A stretch of 64,000 nucleotides of DNA from Bradyrhizobium sp. Ce-3 (GCF_022835695.1 NZ_BQUV01000004.1:186001-250000); one strand, 5' to 3'. Shown: positions 9,450 to 18,575, counted from the first letter of the stretch. Program-made: numbers and translations. Notes: generated from the letters alone by a model not told the origin.

Positions 9450-9535
9450 AGATGGATTGCTTCGCTTCGCTCGCAATGACGGACTAACCTCTCTCCATGT
9501 GATTGCGAGGAACGCAGCGACGAAGCAATCCATCT
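9450..9535. repeat. Dispersed palindrome, 'gattgcttcg / cgaagcaatc' family, copy 1
   Basis: Outer arms agatggattgcttcg and cgaagcaatccatct are perfect reverse complements. Between them lie cgctcgcaatgac and gattgcgaggaacg. A related element is at 41020-41106. It sits in the convergent gap between the aminotransferase and the amidohydrolase. Confidence 0.8.
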
Positions 9536-9547
9536 CTCGACTTGCCT

Positions 9548-10849
9548 TCACCGCACCGAAAACGGCGCCTGATAGGGCCGGCCGAACGGCACGCCATTGA
9601 CCACGGTCTGCACCGGCTTCAGTTGCAGATTGCCGTCGCGCTTGTTGTTGCGGGTGTCGACGAAGGTGACCGGGCCCTCGACCAGGTCCATGATCGCGAC
9701 GTCGCCGGGGGCGCCGCGCTGCAGCGTGCCGATCTTCGGCGTGCGGTTGATGATCCGCGCCGGCACCGAGGTCGCCATCGCGACGACCTGCTCCAGCGAG
9801 GAGCCCATCGCCAAAAACTTGCTCATCACATTCGGCAGGAACGGGATGCCGGGCGAATTGCCGGAGAACACGTGGATGTCGGAGGAGATCGTATCCGGCG
9901 TGCAGCCGGCAGGGATCGCGATCTCGGCCACCGTGAAGTCGAAGCTGCCGCCGCCATGGCCGACGTCGAACAGCACGCCGCGCTGCTTGGCCGCGAGCGC
10001 CGCCGGCAGCAGCTTGCCGTCCTGCACGATGTTGGTGAAAGCGCCTGACATGTTCGGCGCGCCGGAATAGGCGTGGGTGAGGATATCGCCCGGCCGCAGC
10101 AGATCGAGAATGTCGGACATCAACTCCTTGGTCTCGACGCCGCCGATATGCACCATCATCCGCGCCGGCCAGCCGCACATCTCGCAGGCCTGGATGCCGC
10201 GCTTCAACGGCTCGACGCCGTGCTTGAAGATGACGTTCTCCGACATCCGCACCTTGACCCCGATCAGGAAGTCGGGGTTCTCGGCCAACGCCATCGCGCA
10301 GGCTTCGACCTGGGCGTTGTCGATGTTGTAGAGCTCGGCCACCGGGAAGGCCGACAGGCCGTTATTGGCGATATGGACGAAGGCATAGATCCGCGCCCGC
10401 GACTGCGCCACGATGAAGCGCCGCAACGCCGCGAGATTGTTGACGCCGGCATCGCCAGCCGAGACGACGGTCGTGGTGCCCTGGAATTGCACCAGCTCGT
10501 CGGCGGGAATGCCGATCGCCGAGCCGTAGGGATAGACGTGGCAGTGCAGATCGACGAGGCCCGGCATCACCAGCTTGCCCGAGGCGTCAATGGTCTTGCT
10601 GGCGCGCGCGGCCGGGATCTCATCCTCGATCGCCTCGATGAAGCCCCAGCGGATGCCGATGTCGCGCTTGCCGCGCAGCGACTGGCTGGGATCGATCATG
10701 TCGCCATTCTTGATCACGAGGTCGAACTTGTCGTCCGGCCCCATCGCCGCCGCTGCGGCCGGCCCCGCAATGGCGGCCGCAGCGGTCGATCCCGTCGCTC
10801 TCAAAAAGTCCCGTCGTGAAAATCCACTCACAGCAACGCCCCCCGACAT
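9548..10849 (-). CDS. Tat-exported amidohydrolase/deacetylase-family metallohydrolase
   Basis: A 433-residue amidohydrolase-superfamily protein. A twin-arginine signal (SRRDFLRATG, then an Ala-rich core) occupies residues 10-36, indicating folded export to the periplasm. The metal motif DLHCHVYPYG supplies HxH. A lysine in LIGVKVRMS could be the carboxylated bridge, and MVHIGGVETKE supplies a later histidine. The order and spacing match the dihydroorotase-like amidohydrolase/deacetylase group, whose known members cleave acetylated amino-acid derivatives. ATG 10849 has little Shine-Dalgarno; a GTG at 10831 with GGGGGG upstream is a credible alternative and keeps the Tat motif. Confidence 0.82.
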   Translation of the reverse strand: MSGGVAVSGFSRRDFLRATGSTAAAAIAGPAAAAAMGPDDKFDLVIKNGDMIDPSQSLRGKRDIGIRWGFIEAIEDEIPAARASKTIDASGKLVMPGLVDLHCHVYPYGSAIGIPADELVQFQGTTTVVSAGDAGVNNLAALRRFIVAQSRARIYAFVHIANNGLSAFPVAELYNIDNAQVEACAMALAENPDFLIGVKVRMSENVIFKHGVEPLKRGIQACEMCGWPARMMVHIGGVETKELMSDILDLLRPGDILTHAYSGAPNMSGAFTNIVQDGKLLPAALAAKQRGVLFDVGHGGGSFDFTVAEIAIPAGCTPDTISSDIHVFSGNSPGIPFLPNVMSKFLAMGSSLEQVVAMATSVPARIINRTPKIGTLQRGAPGDVAIMDLVEGPVTFVDTRNNKRDGNLQLKPVQTVVNGVPFGRPYQAPFSVR

Positions 10850-10936
10850 TGATTTTTATAGCGCGATGATGCGTCGGACGCAGTGGTTAGGCAAGGCCAC
10901 CTGAACAGCCGTTCAGAAAACTCCGCCGGTTCCTGA

Positions 10937-10961
10937 GGAACGTTTCGATGTCTGCCCGGTT
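10937..10961 (+). promoter_or_regulatory. Candidate EcfG-type promoter (GGAAC-N16-GGTT)
   Basis: GGAAC at 10937-10941 is followed after 16 bases by GGTT at 10958-10961, 30 bases before the ATG of the small secreted protein. The alphaproteobacterial general-stress sigma factor EcfG recognises GGAAC-N16/17-CGTT, so three of four bases of the -10 element match. The call is by eye only. Confidence 0.4.
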
Positions 10962-10990
10962 TCCCCCTCGCATCATTTGAGGAGGACGAA

Positions 10991-11209
10991 ATGAAGAAGA
11001 TTGGTTTTGTTCTTGCGGCGATTGGTACGCTTGCCGTGGCCGTTCCGTCGATCGCGAGCGCCGAGACCGTCGTGATCAAGCGCGGCCATCACCACCACTG
11101 GGATCGCGGCTGGGGTTCGCGCGCCGAGATGCGCCATGACCGCGGTTGGCATCGCGGCTGGCATCACGACCATGACCGTGCGGTCGTGATCCGGCGCGAT
11201 CGCTACTGA
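10991..11209 (+). CDS. Small secreted His/Arg-rich protein
   Basis: A 72-residue protein with a clear signal peptide (KKIGFVLAAIGTLAVAVPSIASA, cleavage after ASA near residue 24). The mature 48 residues are rich in His, Arg, Asp and Trp, with HHHH and repeated DRGW/HRGWH words. It may bind metal ions or polyanions in the periplasm; that is inference only. A strong GGAGGA lies 6 bases before the ATG. A good intrinsic terminator follows, so it is a compact monocistronic gene. A possible EcfG promoter upstream would make it stress-induced. Confidence 0.8.
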   Translation: MKKIGFVLAAIGTLAVAVPSIASAETVVIKRGHHHHWDRGWGSRAEMRHDRGWHRGWHHDHDRAVVIRRDRY

Positions 11210-11254
11210 TCGCCGATACATCCAAGAGACCGGCACAAGAGACCGAACAACGGA

Positions 11255-11285
11255 AAATGGCTCCTCGCGGAGCCATTTATTTTTC
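11255..11285 (+). terminator. Rho-independent terminator of the small secreted protein gene
   Basis: A perfect 10-bp stem, aaatggctcc / ggagccattt, closes a 4-base loop and is followed by atttttc. It lies 45 bases after the stop of the His-rich protein. The complementary A-run also lets it serve the convergent aldo/keto reductase gene. Confidence 0.88.
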
Positions 11286-11312
11286 AAGATTCGTATTGGC
11301 TGGTCGACAGGC

Positions 11313-12131
11313 TCAATCCCACGCCGGCGCAAAGGCCGGATTGACGCAGCGCATGTCCTTGCGCAGCGCGGCGATCGCCTTGCGGTCATCGTCGTCGAGC
11401 TTGATCTTCAGCGCGTCGAGATTGGCCTGTTGGCTTTCGGCGCGCGACGCCTTCGGGATCGCCGCAACGCCGTCCTGATCGAGCAGCCATTTCAGCGCCA
11501 CCTGCGCCGCGGTCGCATCGTGCTTCTTGCCGATCTTCGCCAGCGTCTCGTCGGTGGCGAAGCGGCCCTGGGCGAGCGGACAATACGCCACCAGCGGGAT
11601 CGATTTCGCCGCGAGATATTTCCGCACCGCCGTCTGGTCCAGCATCGCGTGGTATTCGATCTGGTTGCAGGCGATCGGCGCCTTGATGTCCTCGACCACG
11701 GTCTTGAGCAGCGCGGTGGTGAAATTGGCGACGCCGATGGCGCGGACGCGGCCCTCCTCCTTCAGCTGCAGCAGCGTCTCGAACACGGCCGGCAGCTGCA
11801 TGCTCTTCGACGGCCAGTGCACCAGGTAGAGATCGACGTGATCGAGCTGCAGCTTGTTCAGGCTGGCGTCGAAGGCCTTGCGGATCGCGTCCGGCGCCAA
11901 ATTCTCGTGCCAGACCTTGGTGGTGACATGCAGGTCCTTGCGCGCGATGTCGGCGGCCGCAATCGCGGCCCCGATCGCCTCTTCATTGCCGTACATCTCG
12001 GCGGTGTCGATGTGGCGATAACCTAGCCCGAGCGCGCTCTCGACCGCCGCGCGGCAGGCATCGCCCTGCATGCGGAAGGTGCCGAGCCCGAGCTGCGGCA
12101 GGCTGATGCCCTGTGTCTGCAGATTGTCCAT
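11313..12131 (-). CDS. Aldo/keto reductase (2,5-diketo-D-gluconate reductase-like)
   Basis: A 272-residue AKR TIM barrel that reduces aldehydes or ketones with NADPH. The catalytic tetrad is visible: Asp and Tyr in DTAEMYGNE, Lys in HVTTKVW, and His in DLYLVHWP. The C-terminal NADPH motif IPKASRAESQQANL is intact. Length and motifs fit the AKR5-like 2,5-diketo-D-gluconate reductase group. The true substrate is unknown and many members are broad aldehyde scavengers. It is monocistronic, with its 3' end against a terminator. Confidence 0.9.
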   Translation of the reverse strand: MDNLQTQGISLPQLGLGTFRMQGDACRAAVESALGLGYRHIDTAEMYGNEEAIGAAIAAADIARKDLHVTTKVWHENLAPDAIRKAFDASLNKLQLDHVDLYLVHWPSKSMQLPAVFETLLQLKEEGRVRAIGVANFTTALLKTVVEDIKAPIACNQIEYHAMLDQTAVRKYLAAKSIPLVAYCPLAQGRFATDETLAKIGKKHDATAAQVALKWLLDQDGVAAIPKASRAESQQANLDALKIKLDDDDRKAIAALRKDMRCVNPAFAPAWD

Positions 12132-12295
12132 GGATAGCTCCTGACGCGTGGGGCGCCGAGGAAATCGACGACGTCACGCCAGCAAATCGTTTGGTGGGAA
12201 TGAAATTGGCAGAACTGCCACGCACAGTCTGCCCGTAAACCGCCCCTTCGGGCAAGGTATCCGCAAATCAAGATGTCGCGACGGCTTTGGCGGGC

Positions 12296-13876
12296 TCAGA
12301 TATGTTCCGCCAGGATCTGGCCGGGCCGCGCGTCCGGCCGCGGCGCGATGTCGACCGACCACAGATCGTGGTCGTCGACGTCCTTCAGCGTCACCGTCAT
12401 CACGCCGGTCTCGCCGTCGATGTCGACGCGGCCGAAGAACTGCAGGCCGAAACACGGCGCGAGGTTGTCGCCCTGCTCCGCCGAGCAGCCGTTCTGGTAC
12501 ATCGCCTTCGGGCCGAACGTATTGTCGAGCTGGCCCGGCGACCAGGTGCCGGCATGCAGCGGGCCGGAGACGAACTCCCAGAACGGCTCGAATTCCTGGA
12601 ACACGGCGCGGTCCGGATCGTAATGATGCGCGGCGGTGTAGTGCATGTCGGCGGTGAGCCACACCGTGTTGCGGACCCCGGCGCGCTTCATGAAGGACAG
12701 CAGATCGGCGATCTCGTGCTCGCGCCGCGCGGGCGGGCCATCGCCGAGCGCGACCGCGTCCAGGCTGACAAGGCCGATCGGCAGGTCCGCCGCGATCACC
12801 TTCCAGACGGCATCCGACGCCACCAGCTCCCGCTTCAGCCAGGCGAGCTGGCTCTCGCCGAGGATGAAGGCCTGGTCCGGATCGCCCTGCTTGTTCCAGC
12901 TGGAATCGCGGTAGGAGCGCATGTCGATGAGAAAGACGTCGAGCAGCGGCCCATAGGCGATCTTGCGATAGACCCGGCCGTCGCGCTCCGGCATCAGCCG
13001 CATCGGCATGAATTCATGGAAGGCGCGGCGCGCCCGCGCCACCAGGCGCGAGCCGCCGTCCGCGTCATAGCCGGTCGCGTCAGCGGTGCCGATCGGCGAC
13101 CAGTCGTCGGCCACCTCGTGGTCGTCCCATTGCGCGAACATCGGGACTTCGGCGTGGAAGGCGCGGAAGTTCTCGTCGAGCCAGTTGTATTTGTAGTTGC
13201 CGCGGAACTGCTCAAGAGTGTGCGCGACGACGGACTTTTCCTCCGTGACGATATTGCGCCAGACCTCGCCGTTGGGCAGCGCCTGCTCCAACGGCACCGT
13301 GCAATCAGCATAGATGTGATCGCCGGAATGGATGAAGAAGTCCGGGCGCTCGTTCAGCATGGTGCGGTAGCTGCGCAGGCCGCCGCGCGCGGGATCGATG
13401 CCCCAGCCCTGCCCGACCACGTCGCCGGACCAGACGAAGGAGACCGAGCGCCGGTCGGCTGGCGCGGTGCGGAAATGCCCAATGCGGCTTTCGCCCGCGA
13501 CACCATCGCGGTCCTCGAAGCTGACGCGATAGAACAGGTCCTGGCCTGGCGGCAGGCCGTCGAGCAGCAGCTTTGCTGTAAAGTCGCGCTCGGCGAGCGC
13601 ATCGGCGGTCGCACTGTGCAGGATGGTGGCGAAGCTCTCGACCGCGGCGCATTCGATCCGCATCCGCGCGGCGCGATCGGCGCGGGCCCAGATCACCGCG
13701 GAATCGCTCGCGACGTCGCCGGACTGGATGCCCGCGATCGCGGGCCGATCCGCGGCGCGGCTGAGATATGGTCTTGCCAGCGCGCCCACTCCCGCCAGCG
13801 CCGCCGTCGACGCCGAGCGCACCAGCAGCTGACGCCTTGTGAGGCCTCGCCGCCTCGCGGAGATCGCTGTCGGCAT
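12296..13876 (-). CDS. PhoD-family alkaline phosphatase/phosphodiesterase, Tat-exported
   Basis: A 526-residue PhoD-like enzyme that releases phosphate from phosphomonoesters or diesters outside the cytoplasm using Ca2+/Fe3+. A twin-arginine signal (TRRQLLVRSAST, Ala-rich core) covers residues 12-40. Metal motifs are IHSGDHIYAD and the hallmark WDDHEVADDW, with a histidine cluster DMHYTAAHHYDP late in the protein. The start is set at ATG 13876 because GAAGG lies 7 bases upstream; the frame extends to a TTG at 13900 without that support. It could complement the phosphonate locus in phosphorus scavenging, but no convincing Pho box was seen upstream. Confidence 0.88.
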   Translation of the reverse strand: MPTAISARRRGLTRRQLLVRSASTAALAGVGALARPYLSRAADRPAIAGIQSGDVASDSAVIWARADRAARMRIECAAVESFATILHSATADALAERDFTAKLLLDGLPPGQDLFYRVSFEDRDGVAGESRIGHFRTAPADRRSVSFVWSGDVVGQGWGIDPARGGLRSYRTMLNERPDFFIHSGDHIYADCTVPLEQALPNGEVWRNIVTEEKSVVAHTLEQFRGNYKYNWLDENFRAFHAEVPMFAQWDDHEVADDWSPIGTADATGYDADGGSRLVARARRAFHEFMPMRLMPERDGRVYRKIAYGPLLDVFLIDMRSYRDSSWNKQGDPDQAFILGESQLAWLKRELVASDAVWKVIAADLPIGLVSLDAVALGDGPPARREHEIADLLSFMKRAGVRNTVWLTADMHYTAAHHYDPDRAVFQEFEPFWEFVSGPLHAGTWSPGQLDNTFGPKAMYQNGCSAEQGDNLAPCFGLQFFGRVDIDGETGVMTVTLKDVDDHDLWSVDIAPRPDARPGQILAEHI

Positions 13877-14033
13877 CTGATAACCTTCGTCGAATCGCAA
13901 CGAAGGTTTTGCCTGCGCCGTTTGACTCCGCCCTTACGGTTTCTTGACTCTCCGCCGACGGTTTTGCGACGGCGGGATGACTCGGGGGAGGGATGGATCG
14001 CAGAACGGTGTGGAATGCCAAGCACTCAAAGCC

Positions 14034-14140
14034 ATGCCCGGCATCCTGAGGAGCGCGTAGCGCGTCTCGAAGGATGCACGGCCCCGCCTGTGGCCGATTC
14101 ATCCTTCGAGGCTCGCTCCGCTCGCGCCTCAGGATGACGG
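14034..14140. repeat. Dispersed palindromic element, 'catcctgagg/catccttcgagg' family, copy 2
   Basis: Begins gcatcctgaggagcgcg and contains atccttcgaggctcgc and gcgcctcaggatgac, giving nested inverted repeats. It is related to the element at 2996-3121. The gap 13877-14186 between the PhoD-like gene and the next minus-strand gene holds nothing else that I can recognise. Confidence 0.75.
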
Positions 14141-14186
14141 GTTAAGAATTAACACGTGAGTGGGAAGGCAGGCGCGGCGCGCCGCC

Positions 14187-14621
14187 TCACCGATGCCAGT
14201 TGCAGATGCCGCCGGAGCGGCACGGCCAGGTCTGGATCCTGACGTCGCGGGCTTCCGCATCGAGTGGGTTCGAATGTCGCCGCGCTAGCTTGGCGCGGGC
14301 GGGCACATGCGTGGCCGCGCGCTTCCGCTCTTGCGGCGCGGTCACCCTGGCGGTCCGCACGGCCTTCTTCGGCGCGACTTTCGGCTCTTCGACTTGCGGC
14401 TCGACATTGGCGTGCTGATCCGGACCGCGGTCGGTCTTTGCCTCGACCGGAACCGGCTCGAACTGCGCCGCCGGGCCCAGCGGCTTCGGCGACAGCACGG
14501 CGCGGGAGAGATCGAGGCTGAAGAACTCGCTCGGGCGATACTCGTCAGCCAGCGCCACGCCACCCAATGCCAGGCACGCGGTGCAAACAGCTGCAACCAA
14601 AACGCTTTTCAGGACCGTCAA
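14187..14621 (-). CDS. Hypothetical secreted protein with Pro/Lys-rich linker
   Basis: A 144-residue protein with a signal peptide (SVLVAAVCTACLALGGVALA, cleavage near residue 25). The mature chain is low in complexity: an Ala/Pro/Val/Lys-rich linker (about 60-110) and a basic C-terminus ending in TWPCRSGGICNWHR, whose two cysteines could pair. I do not recognise a domain. The start codon is TTG at 14621. It is chosen because AGGAGG sits 6 bases upstream and no ATG lies before the signal peptide. It probably works in the periplasm. It could be co-transcribed with the large oxidoreductase gene upstream, but a strong hairpin separates them. Confidence 0.65.
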   Translation of the reverse strand: MTVLKSVLVAAVCTACLALGGVALADEYRPSEFFSLDLSRAVLSPKPLGPAAQFEPVPVEAKTDRGPDQHANVEPQVEEPKVAPKKAVRTARVTAPQERKRAATHVPARAKLARRHSNPLDAEARDVRIQTWPCRSGGICNWHR

Positions 14622-14739
14622 AAGGGCCTCCTGAAATCACTCGAACAGAACAGCCATCATGTAGGGGCCCGGCCGCGCAAATCCAGCCGCAGGTTGCGGG
14701 CAGGGTTACCGGTCAACCAAGGCGGCCCTGGAAAGTTCC

Positions 14740-14774
14740 GGAGCCCCGTTCCGATGGCATCGGAACGGGGCTCC
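14740..14774. terminator. Strong hairpin between oxidoreductase and secreted-protein genes
   Basis: A 16-bp perfect stem (5' arm 14740-14755, 3' arm 14759-14774) with a 3-base loop. On the plus strand it is followed by cttcttgtttt. On the minus strand, where both flanking genes lie, the U-tract is poor. It may end or attenuate the oxidoreductase transcript, or protect its 3' end. Confidence 0.6.
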
Positions 14775-14844
14775 AGGTTCTTCTTGTTTTAACGCGTTTT
14801 CTTCACGCGAACCGGTAGCCACTTCGCTCGAAAACGCTTCAAGC

Positions 14845-17800
14845 CTACTCCGCCGCCTGCGCCAGCGGCTGGCCGATCGCCCGCTCCAGCCGCGCACATT
14901 CGGTGCGGTAGCGCGCGACGTTGCCCTCCTTGATGTGGCCGTAGCCGCGCACGAGGTCCGCGGCCTTGGCCAGTGCGACCAGGCGCGGCAGATCGAACGG
15001 CCTCTTGCCGTCGAGGTGACGCAGGATCATCGCCGCGTAGTCCACCGGCAGCGCGCGCTCCATCCTGCGCTCGGCGGTGTAGCCGAAGATGTCGAACGCG
15101 GTGCCGCGCAGGCGCTTCAGCCCCGCCAGCAGGCCGAACGCCTTGAAGATCCACGGCCCGAATTCGCGCTTCTGCAACCGCCCGGTGACCGGATCGCGCT
15201 GCGCCAGCAGCGGCGGCGCCAGCAACACCTTCAGACCGGAATTGCCCTCGAACTGCTCCCTCAAGGCCTTGTTGAACTCGCCGTCGGAATAGAGCCGCGC
15301 GACCTCGTATTCGTCCTTGTAGGCCATCAGCTTGAACAGGCCCTTGGCAAAGGCCTCGGTCAGATCCTGCGAGCCCGGCGCCGCGGCGGCTTCCGCCGTG
15401 CGGACGCGCGCGACGTCGTCGAGATAGCGCTTGGCGTAGGCCGCGTCCTGATAGTCGGTGAGGAATTTAACGCGGAATGCAATCGTCTCATCCAGCGTCT
15501 TCTTCGCCGGAGCTGCACCCGCGTTCTTGAAGCGGGCGGCGCTGACCACGCGCTGCAGATCGTGCGCGGCGAGCCGGCCCCAGGAGAACGCGGTCTTGTT
15601 CATCTCGATCGCGGCGCCGTTGAGTTCGATCGCCTTCAGGATCGCCTCGAGCGACAGCGGGATCGCACCGCGCTGGAACGCGAAGCCGAGCATGAAGGCG
15701 TTGGTGGCGATGCTGTCGCCCATCAGCGCGGTCGCAAGCCCGGTGGCATCGAGGATGTCGAGATCGTCGGGTCTCACCGCGCCGTTCAGCGCATCGCGCA
15801 TCGCGCCGGCTTCAAAGTCGATGTCGGGATCGATCACAAAACTCGCGGTCGGCAGCAGATCGGCGTTGACGACGGCGCGGGTGACGCCGCGCTCGGCGCG
15901 GCTCAGCGCCGGAACGCTGGTTGCCACGACAAGATCGCAGCCGAGGATCAGATTGGCATTGCCCGGCGCGATGCGGACCGTGGTCAGCATGTCCGAGGTC
16001 GGCGCGAGCCGGACATGGCTCATGACAGCGCCGTTCTTCTGCGACAGGCCGGTGAAGTCGAGCGTCGAACAGGCCAGCCCCTCGACATGCGCGGCCATGC
16101 CGAGCAGCGCGCCGATGGTGATGACGCCGGTGCCGCCGATGCCGGTGATCAGGATGTTGTAGGGATCGCTCAGCGCGGCCACAGGCGGCGTCGGCAGGTC
16201 GGCGAACAATGCCTTCGGATCGGCGGCGGTGCGGTCGGCCTTGCGCAGCTTGGGGTCCTGCACCATCACGAAACTCGGGCAGAAGCCCTCGATGCAGGAG
16301 AAATCCTTGTTGCAGTTCGACTGGTCGATGCGGCGCTTGCGGCCGAGCTCGGTCTCCAGTGGCTGCACCGAGACGCAGTTCGACGCCACCGAGCAGTCGC
16401 CGCAGCCTTCGCAGACGCGCTCGTTGATGAAGACGCGCTTGGCCGGATCGGGAAACAGCCCGCGCTTGCGGCGGCGGCGCTTCTCGGCGGCGCAGGTCTG
16501 GTCGTAGATCAGGACGGTGAGGCCCTCGATCTCGCGCAGGGTGCGCTGCACGGCATCGAGTTCGCGGCGATGATGGATGGTGGCGCCGGACGGAAAATAA
16601 TTGGCGGGATATTTGTCGGGATCGTCGGAGACGATCGCGAGCTTCTTGGTGCCCTCGGCCCAGACCTGATGCGCGATCTGCGACACCGTGAAGCCGCCTT
16701 CGGCTGGCTGGCCGCCGGTCATCGCCACCGCGTCGTTGTAGAGGATCTTGTAGGTGATGTTGACGCCGGCCGCCGCGGCCGCGCGCAGCGCCAGCAATCC
16801 GGAATGGGTGTAGGTGCCGTCGCCGAGATTCTGGAACACGTGCTGTTCGCTGGTGAACGGCGCCTGCCCGATCCAGCTCACGCCCTCCGCGCCCATATGC
16901 GAGATGGTCTGGGTGTTGCGGTTCGGTACCGACAGCGCCATGCCGTGACAGCCGATGCCGGCCATGGCGCGGCTGCCCTCGGGGATCTTGGTCGACGAAT
17001 TGTGCGGGCAGCCCGAGCAGAAATACGGCGTCCGCTGCAGTTTTGCCGTGCCGGTGCCCTCGGCCGGGCGATCGAACGCCTCGAGCTTTGCCAGGCGCTG
17101 CTCCAGCAGCGGGCTGTGATGACCGAGCCGGCGCAGCCGCGCCACGACGGCGGCTGCCACCATGGTCGGCGTCAGTTCGCCTTCGCTCGGCAGCAGCGGC
17201 GCGCCGCTCTCGTCGCGCTTGCCGACCACCGAGGGGCGCTTCGACGCGTCCATGTTGTAGAGGATGCGAACCAGCTGGTCCTCGATGAAGCCGCGCTTCT
17301 CCTCGACGACGAGCACGTCCTGCAAACCTTCGGCGAAGGCACGCGCGCCGCGCGCTTCCAGCGGCCAGGTCAGCGCCACCTTGTAGATGCGAAGGCCCAA
17401 GTCTTGCGCATCGGCATCGGTGATACCGAGATCGGCGAGCGCCTGGCGCAGGTCGAGATAGGCCTTGCCGGTCGCCATGATGCCGAGCCGCGCCGGCTTG
17501 GAATCCAGCACGATGCGATCGAAGCGGTTGACGCGCGCGAAAGCCGCGACGGCGTCCATCTTGGGCCCGTGCAGACGACGTTCGGCCTCCAGTGGCGGAT
17601 CCGGCCAGCGGATCGAGAGCCCGTCCGGCGGCATCTCGAAATCGTCGGGCATGATGATCTTGATGCGATCGGGATCGCTGACGATGGAGGCCGAACTCTC
17701 GACCGTTTCGGAGATCGCCTTGAAGCCGACCCAGCAGCCGGAATAGCGCGACAGAGCAAAGCCGAGGATGCCGAGATCGAGATAGTCCTGCAGCGTCGCC

Positions 17801-18318
17801 GGATTGACCACCGGCATCAGCGCCGAGGCGAACACCTGCTCGCTCTGGTGCGCGAGGGTGGAGGATTGGCAGCCATGGTCGTCGCCGGCCAGCGCAATCA
17901 CGCCGCCATTCGGCGAGGTGCCGGCGGAGTTGGCGTGCTTGAGCGCATCGAGCGAGCGGTCGACGCCGGGGCCCTTGCCGTACCAGATGCCGAACACGCC
18001 ATCGACCTTGGCGCCCGGGAACATGCCGACCTGCTGGCTGCCCCACACCGCGGTCGCCGCCAGATCCTCGTTGAGGCCGGGCACGAAGGCGATGTCGTGT
18101 TCCCTGAGGAACGATTTGGCGCGCCACAGCGCGTGGTCGTACATGCCGAGCGGCGAGCCGCGGTAACCGGAGATGAAACCCGCGGTGTTCAGCCCATGCG
18201 CGCGGTCGCGTTCGCGCTGCAACATGGGCAATCGGACCAGCGCCTGGGTACCGGAGAGGAAGATTCGTTTCGTATCCAACCGGTACTTGTCGTCCAGTCC
18301 AACTTCCATCAACGCCAT
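14845..18318 (-). CDS. Fused indolepyruvate:ferredoxin oxidoreductase (2-oxoacid oxidoreductase, alpha-beta-gamma in one chain)
   Basis: A 1157-residue fusion of the subunits of a TPP-dependent 2-oxoacid:ferredoxin oxidoreductase. It would convert an aryl-pyruvate (by family, indolepyruvate) and CoA to the acyl-CoA, reducing ferredoxin. The N-terminal 430 residues are the pyrimidine-binding part. FCSGCPHNSS and the GDGTYTHSG TPP motif follow. An 8Fe-ferredoxin-like insert has CEGCGDCSVASNC and CNKDFSCIEGFC. The gamma domain starts at ILITGIGGTGVITIG, and the remainder is a C-terminal extension of about 180 residues. Length and order fit the fused alpha/betaproteobacterial type. The exact 2-oxoacid is unproven. 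ATGs at codons 1 and 4 are both possible starts. Confidence 0.9.
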   Translation of the reverse strand: MALMEVGLDDKYRLDTKRIFLSGTQALVRLPMLQRERDRAHGLNTAGFISGYRGSPLGMYDHALWRAKSFLREHDIAFVPGLNEDLAATAVWGSQQVGMFPGAKVDGVFGIWYGKGPGVDRSLDALKHANSAGTSPNGGVIALAGDDHGCQSSTLAHQSEQVFASALMPVVNPATLQDYLDLGILGFALSRYSGCWVGFKAISETVESSASIVSDPDRIKIIMPDDFEMPPDGLSIRWPDPPLEAERRLHGPKMDAVAAFARVNRFDRIVLDSKPARLGIMATGKAYLDLRQALADLGITDADAQDLGLRIYKVALTWPLEARGARAFAEGLQDVLVVEEKRGFIEDQLVRILYNMDASKRPSVVGKRDESGAPLLPSEGELTPTMVAAAVVARLRRLGHHSPLLEQRLAKLEAFDRPAEGTGTAKLQRTPYFCSGCPHNSSTKIPEGSRAMAGIGCHGMALSVPNRNTQTISHMGAEGVSWIGQAPFTSEQHVFQNLGDGTYTHSGLLALRAAAAAGVNITYKILYNDAVAMTGGQPAEGGFTVSQIAHQVWAEGTKKLAIVSDDPDKYPANYFPSGATIHHRRELDAVQRTLREIEGLTVLIYDQTCAAEKRRRRKRGLFPDPAKRVFINERVCEGCGDCSVASNCVSVQPLETELGRKRRIDQSNCNKDFSCIEGFCPSFVMVQDPKLRKADRTAADPKALFADLPTPPVAALSDPYNILITGIGGTGVITIGALLGMAAHVEGLACSTLDFTGLSQKNGAVMSHVRLAPTSDMLTTVRIAPGNANLILGCDLVVATSVPALSRAERGVTRAVVNADLLPTASFVIDPDIDFEAGAMRDALNGAVRPDDLDILDATGLATALMGDSIATNAFMLGFAFQRGAIPLSLEAILKAIELNGAAIEMNKTAFSWGRLAAHDLQRVVSAARFKNAGAAPAKKTLDETIAFRVKFLTDYQDAAYAKRYLDDVARVRTAEAAAAPGSQDLTEAFAKGLFKLMAYKDEYEVARLYSDGEFNKALREQFEGNSGLKVLLAPPLLAQRDPVTGRLQKREFGPWIFKAFGLLAGLKRLRGTAFDIFGYTAERRMERALPVDYAAMILRHLDGKRPFDLPRLVALAKAADLVRGYGHIKEGNVARYRTECARLERAIGQPLAQAAE

Positions 18319-18380
18319 CAGTCTCAGGCTCCCCGCCCTTTAGTCGTGCCGGTCCGAACCGGTCTCGTTATCTTGCCGAA

Positions 18381-18420
18381 TGATCATGCATCAGCATGCA
18401 CTGATTTTGTTATGCATGAA
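18381..18420. promoter_or_regulatory. Cluster of catgca/tgcatg words in the divergent promoter region
   Basis: catgca occurs at 18385-18390 and 18395-18400, exactly 10 bases apart, and tgcatg at 18413-18418. It lies between the divergent oxidoreductase and hotdog-protein genes. This looks like a regulator or activator site array, but the factor is unknown. A small ccggt/accgg inverted repeat also lies nearby. Confidence 0.35.
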
Positions 18421-18575
18421 CAGCCCCGTTCCATGGCCGCAGCACATATCTCATGTTGCGCGTGCGAGGCCTCGGTGCTCTGCGAGGGTTTGTTGCTCTG
18501 CTAGGCTTGGTGCTCCGCGAGGCCTTGCCGAACCCCGGCATCTTTGAAACGGTGGCGCGCAAAGGGAGACCAAGG

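Noticed and set aside
13877-13990. Pho box upstream of the PhoD-like gene
   Set aside because: The best minus-strand pair (GAGTCAA, then CCGTAAG 11 bases later) matches only four of seven positions per unit, which is not convincing.
14935-18504. Long plus-strand open frame (about 1189 codons) opposite the fused oxidoreductase gene
   Set aside because: It is an antisense frame in GC-rich DNA, rich in Arg, His, Asp and Gln, with no domains or membrane segments. The minus strand has clear Fe-S and TPP motifs.
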